A stretch of 22,565 nt of DNA from an uncultured Mucilaginibacter sp. (GTDB lineage: Bacteria > Bacteroidota > Bacteroidia > Sphingobacteriales > Sphingobacteriaceae): assembly GCF_946479965.1 (NCBI RefSeq), contig NZ_CAMLHX010000065.1:1-22565 (forward strand). Reading direction: 5' to 3'. The first letter of the stretch is position 1. Each line of letters starts with the position of its first letter. Made by a program: the position numbers and the translations under genes. The notes beneath the pieces were generated by a model that worked only from the letters and a program-made list of their open reading frames with translations, was not told the origin of the DNA and ran no database searches. Below, piece after piece: positions 17,782 through 22,565 of this stretch.

Positions 17782-18705
17782 ATGAATTTTTTAGTTACCG
17801 GTGCTGCCGGTTTTATCGGTTCAAAACTTGCTGCAAAATTACTTGCGCTTGGAAATGAAGTTTCAACAATTGATAATTTATCTACCGGGATTAGAGATAA
17901 TATTCCTGATGGTGTTAAATTTCTGGAAGGTGATTGCCATGATGAAGCGGTGGTTAACCAACTTGCAAATTCTAAGTTAGATGCAATATTCCATTTGGCA
18001 GGACAAAGTTCAGGAGAGATAAGTTTTGACGATCCTGTTTACGATCAAAAAGCTAACACGCAATCAACCTTATTATTGATGGATCTGGCTATTAAAACGG
18101 GAGCTAAAAAGTTTTTGTATGCTTCTTCAATGGGGGTTTACGGCGATCAGGAAGATAAGGCTATTCATGAAGATGTTTTAGCTAAACCCCGATCGTTTTA
18201 CGGTGTTGGTAAGTTGGCCAGCGAGTATTACATGAAAGTTTATGAGCATTATGATTTAAATACAGTCGCCTTAAGGTTATTTAATGTGTATGGGCCTGGG
18301 CAAAATATGGCAAATATGCGACAAGGGATGGTGAGTATTTTTTTGAGTCAGGCTATTAATAACGGTAGTATTTATGTAAAAGGGAGTAAGGATAGATTTA
18401 GAGATATCATTTATATAGATGACGTTGTAAATGCATTTATAAGTGCATACGAATCCCCCGTAAAAGGGTTTAATTATTTTAACGTTTGCACAAAGAAAAA
18501 AACAACCGTTGAACAATTAGTGCAGGCAATACAAGGGTTATTTAATACCAGCGTGCCTGTAACCTACGCGGGCTCAACTCCAGGAGATCAGTTTGGCGTT
18601 TATGGTGACAATAGCAAAATAATTGCTGAATTAGAGTGGGCGCCTAAGACATCGTTAAACGAGGGTATTAAGGAAATGTATGATTGGGCTATATTATCTA
18701 AATAA
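17782..18705 (+). CDS. NAD-dependent epimerase/dehydratase (extended SDR) acting on a sugar nucleotide
   Basis: A 307-residue cytoplasmic extended short-chain dehydrogenase/reductase. The NAD-binding GAAGFIG is at residues 7-13, and Asp31 after the second strand favours NAD over NADP. Catalytic residues are Ser115/Ser116 in YASSMGVYG and the Tyr140-x3-Lys144 pair in FYGVGKLASEYY. Substrate-side motifs RLFNVYGPGQ and FRDIIYIDDV are typical of GalE/WbpP/RmlB-like enzymes. It is the first gene of the sugar-nucleotide group, after a long intergenic region with a candidate promoter. Its substrate could be GDP-heptose, as for the SDR enzymes that modify GDP-D-glycero-alpha-D-manno-heptose in Campylobacter and Yersinia heptose clusters, or an ordinary UDP-hexose. 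Sequence alone does not decide. It lacks the N-terminal features of a GDP-mannose 4,6-dehydratase. Confidence 0.85.
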   Translation: MNFLVTGAAGFIGSKLAAKLLALGNEVSTIDNLSTGIRDNIPDGVKFLEGDCHDEAVVNQLANSKLDAIFHLAGQSSGEISFDDPVYDQKANTQSTLLLMDLAIKTGAKKFLYASSMGVYGDQEDKAIHEDVLAKPRSFYGVGKLASEYYMKVYEHYDLNTVALRLFNVYGPGQNMANMRQGMVSIFLSQAINNGSIYVKGSKDRFRDIIYIDDVVNAFISAYESPVKGFNYFNVCTKKKTTVEQLVQAIQGLFNTSVPVTYAGSTPGDQFGVYGDNSKIIAELEWAPKTSLNEGIKEMYDWAILSK

Positions 18706-18726
18706 TATTTAAACTAAATCACTTAT

Positions 18727-19443
18727 ATGAAAATAACAGCACTTTTAACAGGTCGGGGGAATAATACACTTCATGATAAAAACATCTTGCCGGTATTGGG
18801 AAATCCCCTGCTATATTATCCAGCCCATGCAGCTAAAATCTCAAAGTATGTTGACAATTTATATGTAAGCAGTGATGACCATAAAATTTTGGATCTGGCC
18901 GCATCGTATGGATATAAAAAAATTGTAAGACCGGAGGAATTTGCCCGGCCGGACTCAAAGCATGTGGATGTAATAATGCATGCATTGAAAGTTATGGCAG
19001 AAGAAGATGATCATCGCCCTGATATATTAATTGTTTTATTAGCCAACAACGCTATAGTTAAAACATCCTGGATAGATTCATGCATAGAGACGATCTTGAA
19101 TGACGTTGCGGTATCTGCGGTAGTTCCCGTTTTTCAAGAGCAGGAACATCACCCTTACAGAGCAAAGAAATTAGACAAAGACGGATATTTGGTGCCTTTT
19201 GTTGATGATATAGTCAACAAAGACATATCTACTAACAGGCAGGATCTATTGCCAGCGTATCATTTAGGTCATAATTATTGGGTGTTAAATCTTAAAAATT
19301 CGGTTTATAGCAACGACGGACTTCCGCCGTGGAAATTTATGGGTAAGACCGTGAAGCCGTTTGTTGTAGATGTTTGTTTTGACATACATACACTTGATGA
19401 TATAAGAAATGCAGAAAGATGGTTAGTTGATAACTATGAATAG
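18727..19443 (+). CDS. Atypical CMP-sugar-type cytidylyltransferase (acylneuraminate cytidylyltransferase family)
   Basis: A 238-residue nucleotidyltransferase of the CMP-NeuAc/CMP-Kdo synthetase superfamily. The N-terminal nucleotide loop is LLTGRGNNTLHDKNILPVLG (residues 6-25, Arg10 and Lys18 kept). The classical form is IPARGGSKGIPGKN. YVSSDDHKIL at 46-55 matches the conserved SSDD-type strand, and CFDIHTLDDI at 217-226 matches the conserved metal-binding IDxxxPED-type segment. The classical LQPTSP motif is replaced by LLANNAIV at 104-111, so the substrate pocket probably differs from sialic acid enzymes. No NeuB-type synthase is seen in the window. The gene follows the SDR by 21 bases and precedes the GDP-heptose genes, so it may activate a second sugar, perhaps heptose-related or a nonulosonic acid. 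The superfamily is confident; the substrate is unknown. Confidence 0.75.
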   Translation: MKITALLTGRGNNTLHDKNILPVLGNPLLYYPAHAAKISKYVDNLYVSSDDHKILDLAASYGYKKIVRPEEFARPDSKHVDVIMHALKVMAEEDDHRPDILIVLLANNAIVKTSWIDSCIETILNDVAVSAVVPVFQEQEHHPYRAKKLDKDGYLVPFVDDIVNKDISTNRQDLLPAYHLGHNYWVLNLKNSVYSNDGLPPWKFMGKTVKPFVVDVCFDIHTLDDIRNAERWLVDNYE

Positions 19444-19492
19444 AAAAATACGCCGGTAATGATTGCAGCAGTGCTAAAGAGGTAACAATAAA

Positions 19493-19504
19493 TTAATTAA
19501 TTAA
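19493..19504 (+). repeat. Three tandem TTAA units at the hddA start
   Basis: TTAATTAATTAA runs directly into the ATG of hddA; the final A is the first base of the start codon. The only Shine-Dalgarno-like sequence upstream, AAAGAGG at 19476-19482, is thereby placed 21 bases from the start, farther than usual. A change in unit number would alter this spacing without touching the coding sequence. Confidence 0.6.
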
Positions 19505-20538
19505 TGATAATTCGTTCAAAAGCCCCACTCAGACTTGGTCTTGCAGGTGGAGGAAGTGATGTATCTCCTTATAGCGAGCTATATGGCGGTTTAATTCTAA
19601 ATGCTACGATTGATTTATATGCATACTGTACAATAACTTTATTGGATACTCCTGTTATAGAGTTGGTAGCAACAGACATTGCAGAGAAAGTTCAATACCC
19701 TGTTGCCGAGTCGTTGCCTATTGATGGCCGGCTTGATCTGATAAAGGGCGTTTACAACAGAATAGTTAGAACCCATAATTTAAAAGATATTCCTGGTATT
19801 AGGGTAACCACTTACTCTGACGCACCACCGGGAAGCGGATTGGGGTCATCATCAACAATGGTTGTCGCCATTGTAAAAGCATTTTCTGAATGGTTGAATT
19901 TACCATATGGTGAGTACGATATAGCACAAGTTGCTTATGAAGTTGAACGTGTTGACTTGCAGTTGTCCGGTGGTAAGCAAGATCAATACGCAGCTGCATT
20001 TGGTGGGTTTAATTTTATGGAGTTTTTGGGTGAGAGTAAAGTAATTGTTAATCCATTGAGGATAAAAAGATGGATCATAGACGAGCTTGAATCGTCAATG
20101 GTATTATATTATACCGGGGCTTCAAGGTCATCAGCAAAAATTATAGAAGAGCAAAAGAAAAATACTTCGTCAGGTAACGTCATTGCTATTGACGCAATGC
20201 ACGCCATTAAGCAAAGCGCAACTGATATGAAGGAGGCTTTGTTAAAAGGAGATATATCAAGCTATGCCAGAATTTTAGGGCAAGCGTGGGAAGAGAAAAA
20301 GAAAATGGCGCACTCAATAACTAATGATAGTATTGAGGCTGTTTACAATGCAGCAATGTCCGCTGGCGCAATTGCCGGTAAGGTTTCTGGTGCAGGAGGG
20401 GGCGGTTTTATGATGTTTGTAGTTGATCCGGAAAAAAAGCTTAGTTTGGTAAATGCTTTAAATAACTTTAATGGAAAGGTAATCGGTTTTCACTTTAGTG
20501 AGGGTGGTTGCCATGGTTGGAAAATTTATAATTCGTAA
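19504..20538 (+). CDS. hddA: D-glycero-alpha-D-manno-heptose 7-phosphate kinase
   Basis: A 344-residue GHMP-superfamily kinase. It phosphorylates D-glycero-D-manno-heptose 7-phosphate at C1 to give the alpha-1,7-bisphosphate, the second step toward GDP-heptose. The N-terminal [20 protein letters not shown] (residues 4-23) is the family signature. The ATP-binding [10 protein letters not shown] is at 108-117, [13 protein letters not shown] at 156-168 carries the likely catalytic Asp160, and motif 3, [13 protein letters not shown], is at 293-305. The length fits HddA, and the three partner enzymes follow directly. This kinase makes the alpha anomer, so the route is the GDP-heptose pathway used for capsules, O-antigens and S-layer glycans. 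It is not the ADP-beta-heptose route of lipopolysaccharide inner core, which uses HldE. The alternative assignment, a fucokinase-like GHMP enzyme, is unlikely given the neighbours. Confidence 0.92.
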   Translation: MIIRSKAPLRLGLAGGGSDVSPYSELYGGLILNATIDLYAYCTITLLDTPVIELVATDIAEKVQYPVAESLPIDGRLDLIKGVYNRIVRTHNLKDIPGIRVTTYSDAPPGSGLGSSSTMVVAIVKAFSEWLNLPYGEYDIAQVAYEVERVDLQLSGGKQDQYAAAFGGFNFMEFLGESKVIVNPLRIKRWIIDELESSMVLYYTGASRSSAKIIEEQKKNTSSGNVIAIDAMHAIKQSATDMKEALLKGDISSYARILGQAWEEKKKMAHSITNDSIEAVYNAAMSAGAIAGKVSGAGGGGFMMFVVDPEKKLSLVNALNNFNGKVIGFHFSEGGCHGWKIYNS

Positions 20539-20542
20539 TATC

Positions 20543-21127
20543 GTGATAGCAATAGTAGAAGCTCAAGTACAGGAATCCATAAAGGTAAAGCAAGCAATTC
20601 TTGCTGATGGGGATTTGTTAAATTCAATCCATGCCGCGGCAAGCATGGTTACCGATGCGTATAAAGACAACAAAAAAACCTTACTTGGAGGTAATGGCGG
20701 CAGTGCGGCTGATGCACAACATATAGCAGGTGAGTTTGTTAGTCGATTTTATTTTGATCGTCCCGGCTTGCCATCAATAGCCTTGTCAACAGACACATCG
20801 ATACTTACAGCCATTGGAAATGATTATGGGTACGATAAGCTGTTTTCCCGCCAGGTACAGGCGCAGGGAGTATCAGGTGATGTATTTATCGGGATTTCGA
20901 CTTCAGGTAATTCAGTTAATGTTATTGAAGCGCTAAAAATGTGTAAAGAAAAGGGCGTCAAAACAATTGGTTTAACAGGGTTAAGTGGCGGTAAAATGAA
21001 AGACCTATGTGATATCTGTATAAATATTCCATCGTCGGAAACGCCAAGGATACAAGAGGCTCATATCCTTGTAGGCCATATCATATGCTGTATTGTGGAG
21101 GAAGAAATTTTTGGTAAAGATAAATAA
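20543..21127 (+). CDS. gmhA: D-sedoheptulose 7-phosphate isomerase
   Basis: A SIS-domain isomerase that converts sedoheptulose 7-phosphate to D-glycero-D-manno-heptose 7-phosphate, the first committed step of heptose synthesis. Key residues are the phosphate-binding GNGGSAADAQH (GNGGS at 50-54), zinc/catalytic His60 and Glu64, ISTSGNS, and the RIQEAHILVGH segment with Gln171 and His179. These sit one position below the corresponding E. coli residues as I recall them, which supports the GTG start at 20543 (194 residues). Two earlier in-frame starts exist. The GTG at 20498 and the ATG at 20513 (with GAGGGTGG as a possible ribosome binding site) would overlap hddA and add 15 or 10 residues with no family counterpart. 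The stop overlaps the hddC start by one base (TAATG). Confidence 0.93.
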   Translation: MIAIVEAQVQESIKVKQAILADGDLLNSIHAAASMVTDAYKDNKKTLLGGNGGSAADAQHIAGEFVSRFYFDRPGLPSIALSTDTSILTAIGNDYGYDKLFSRQVQAQGVSGDVFIGISTSGNSVNVIEALKMCKEKGVKTIGLTGLSGGKMKDLCDICINIPSSETPRIQEAHILVGHIICCIVEEEIFGKDK

Positions 21128-21807
21128 TGGAAGTTATCATATTGGCAGGTGGGTTAGGTACCCGGTTGCGTGAAGTGGTTAAAGACGTGCCGAAGCCTAT
21201 GGCACCAATTAACGGTAAGCCCTTTTTAGAACATTTGTTAAATTGGTTACTAGCGTATCCCGTAAAAAAGATTGTATTTAGCGTTGGCTATAAGGCCGAA
21301 GTTATTCAGGATTACTTTGGTAATTCATATGGAAATATAAATTTGAGTTACAGCATAGAAGATAACCCATTAGGCACTGGCGGGGCTATAAAACACGCTA
21401 TGAAGGACATTGCGGATGAGCAGGTTCTGATAGTTAATGGCGATACTTATTTCCCAATTGATATTAATAGGCTATATGCAGATCAAGCAGAAACCAAAGG
21501 TGAAATTACACTTGCGGTGACAGAAATGAAACAATTTGATAGGTATGGCTCTATTAATATGGAAGGTAATAATATTGAGAGCTTTAATGAAAAACAATAT
21601 AAAGACAGTGGCATAATAAATGGGGGTATCTATTTAATAAACAGAAGTTTCTTCAATAGCTTAGATCTACCGGAGGTGTTTTCATTTGAGAAGGAGATTC
21701 TGGAAAGGTATGCTGGCGCGGGTAAGCTAAAGGGAGTGATATTTGATGACAGCTTTATAGATATTGGCGTGCCTGAGGACTATAATAAGGCATGCAGTAC
21801 ATTATGA
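21127..21807 (+). CDS. hddC: D-glycero-alpha-D-manno-heptose 1-phosphate guanylyltransferase
   Basis: A 226-residue nucleotidyltransferase (GT-A-like Rossmann fold) that joins GTP and heptose 1-phosphate to give GDP-D-glycero-alpha-D-manno-heptose. The N-terminal signature LAGGLGTRL runs over residues 6-14, followed by the invariant VPKPMAP with Lys23. [12 protein letters not shown] at 80-91 and VNGDTYF with metal-binding Asp106 follow, and [10 protein letters not shown] lies near the C-terminus. The general family also includes glucose 1-phosphate thymidylyl- and mannose 1-phosphate guanylyltransferases; the heptose assignment rests on short length, close similarity in style to HddC, and the flanking hddA, gmhA and gmhB. 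It overlaps gmhA by one base and gmhB by four, so the three are translationally coupled. Confidence 0.9.
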   Translation: MEVIILAGGLGTRLREVVKDVPKPMAPINGKPFLEHLLNWLLAYPVKKIVFSVGYKAEVIQDYFGNSYGNINLSYSIEDNPLGTGGAIKHAMKDIADEQVLIVNGDTYFPIDINRLYADQAETKGEITLAVTEMKQFDRYGSINMEGNNIESFNEKQYKDSGIINGGIYLINRSFFNSLDLPEVFSFEKEILERYAGAGKLKGVIFDDSFIDIGVPEDYNKACSTL

Positions 21808-22247
21808 GCAAGGCACTATTTTTGGATAGGGATGGCGTAGTAAATATCGAAAAAAATTATGTTTACAAAATTGAGGATTTCGAGTTTACCGATTTTATAA
21901 TTGATTTATGTAAAACCTACCAGGAGAAAGGTTTTTTAATAATTATAATTACAAATCAAGCGGGGATAGCCAGGGGCTATTATTCAGAACAGGATTTTGA
22001 AATTTTAACAAAATGGATGATCGCTGAGTTCCACAAGCAAGGAGTAAAAATAGCTAAAGTGTATTTTTGCCCCCATCATCCCGATTTTACCGGTGATTGC
22101 GACTGTAGGAAGCCGAACCCGGGAATGATTCTGAAAGCCAAGCAAGATTTCGATTTAGATTTATCAGAATGTGTTTTATTTGGCGACAAGCAAAGCGACA
22201 TTGATGCCGGTATCAGTGCCGGAATTCTCAATAACAACTTAATTTAA
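21804..22247 (+). CDS. gmhB: D-glycero-D-manno-heptose 1,7-bisphosphate 7-phosphatase
   Basis: A HAD-superfamily phosphatase of 147 residues that removes the 7-phosphate from heptose 1,7-bisphosphate, giving the substrate of HddC. The nucleophile and acid are Asp8 and Asp10 in [12 protein letters not shown] at 50-52 is motif II, and [11 protein letters not shown] (Asp128, Asp132) is motif IV. The zinc loop CPHHP...CDCRKP has Cys89, His91, Cys99 and Cys101. The start at 21804 is chosen because its ATGA overlaps the hddC stop and because the family begins a few residues before the DxD; an in-frame ATG at 21792 adds only four residues. The protein is about 40 residues shorter than the E. coli enzyme, mainly at the C-terminus, but all catalytic and zinc residues are present. 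It completes the four-enzyme GDP-heptose route. Confidence 0.92.
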   Translation: MSKALFLDRDGVVNIEKNYVYKIEDFEFTDFIIDLCKTYQEKGFLIIIITNQAGIARGYYSEQDFEILTKWMIAEFHKQGVKIAKVYFCPHHPDFTGDCDCRKPNPGMILKAKQDFDLDLSECVLFGDKQSDIDAGISAGILNNNLI

Positions 22248-22250
22248 CGG

Positions 22251-22550
22251 ATGAGAAAAAAGATTTTTGTCATAACAGATACCGGCTGGTGGGACACCGA
22301 CCAAACGGTATTACCTTATTTGACAGATTTTTTTGACATTGAGGCCAATTTGATTGCTGCCAAGGATAATAACAAATTCACAGAAGAAAGTGTACTAAAA
22401 TTTGAGAAGGAAAACGGAATAACCGTTAAGATAATTAGACGGTTTAAGCGCATTCGTAATCTAAATAACTTACTCACTTTTTTTAAATTATTTATCAGCA
22501 TTTCTAAAAAACAAAACAACTACTCCTTAATAAATTATATATATATATGA
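22251..22550 (+). CDS. N-terminal part of a glycosyltransferase, interrupted or phase-variable
   Basis: A reading frame of 99 codons starting three bases after gmhB, so part of the same operon. The start MRKKIFVITDTGWWDTDQTV and the following alpha/beta pattern look like the first Rossmann half of a GT-B (GT4-like) glycosyltransferase, which would normally be about 350-400 residues. It ends at a TGA within a (TA)6 tract, far too early for a complete enzyme. If the tract had one more TA unit, the frame would continue through the last 17 bases as DPYIN, and YIYIYDPYIN resembles the sequence expected at this point of such enzymes. The window stops here, so a true pseudogene, a phase-off allele and a sequencing error cannot be told apart. 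Confidence 0.6.
   Translation: MRKKIFVITDTGWWDTDQTVLPYLTDFFDIEANLIAAKDNNKFTEESVLKFEKENGITVKIIRRFKRIRNLNNLLTFFKLFISISKKQNNYSLINYIYI
22536..22548 (+). repeat. (TA)6T dinucleotide tract in a coding sequence
   Basis: Six TA units plus a T lie inside the glycosyltransferase frame, and the stop codon of that frame begins with the tract's last T. A change of one unit shifts the frame. One unit more opens the remaining bases of the window; one unit less leads to a TAA at 22559-22561. Confidence 0.75.
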
Positions 22551-22565
22551 CCCATATATAAACCT

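Noticed and set aside
1..22565. CRISPR arrays, tRNA/rRNA genes, insertion sequences, integrase or att sites
   Set aside because: I looked on both strands and saw no regularly spaced direct repeats, cloverleaf-like sequences, transposase motifs or terminal inverted repeats.

Overview
The window comes from a Bacteroidota chromosome, most likely a Sphingobacteriaceae-type organism (Mucilaginibacter or Pedobacter-like). The evidence is rpoC followed directly by a DUF3467 gene, weak or absent Shine-Dalgarno sequences at most starts, AT-rich intergenic DNA, and a polysaccharide assembly locus with Bacteroidota-style Wza/Wzc proteins. The genus is inferred from protein character, not from a search.

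Layout. (1) 27-4691: rpoC, a hairpin terminator, and the small DUF3467 gene. This is the conserved housekeeping edge. (2) 4723-6387, minus strand: a secreted TIM-barrel, GH39-like glycoside hydrolase. (3) 6622-16163, plus strand, tightly packed: Wza-type export lipoprotein, Wzc-type tyrosine autokinase, GT2 and GT4 glycosyltransferases, an unclassified GT-B-like protein, Wzx flippase and Wzy polymerase. (4) 16169-17404, minus strand: a lipoprotein with three Asp-boxes (sialidase-like fold), followed by 377 bp of AT-rich intergenic DNA holding a possible broken small gene. (5) 17782-22247, plus strand: an SDR sugar-nucleotide epimerase/dehydratase, an atypical CMP-sugar-type cytidylyltransferase, then hddA-gmhA-hddC-gmhB, the complete enzyme set from sedoheptulose 7-phosphate to GDP-D-glycero-alpha-D-manno-heptose. 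(6) 22251-end: the N-terminus of another glycosyltransferase, ended by a stop inside a (TA)6 tract at the window edge.

Read together, this is part of a Wzx/Wzy-dependent exopolysaccharide or capsule locus. The enzymes of region 5 make GDP-heptose, and possibly a second, cytidylyl-activated sugar. The glycosyltransferases build a lipid-linked repeat, Wzx flips it, Wzy polymerises it, and Wzc/Wza control chain length and export. The two secreted sugar-active proteins on the opposite strand probably trim, remodel or turn over the polymer. No initiating polyprenyl-phosphate sugar transferase is visible, so the locus must continue beyond the window or use one encoded elsewhere.

The most unusual points are a (Gly-Tyr)9 autokinase tail encoded by a hexanucleotide repeat, the dinucleotide tract that interrupts the last glycosyltransferase, the divergent cytidylyltransferase beside a GDP-heptose operon, and a possible frameshifted gene remnant at 17471-17628.
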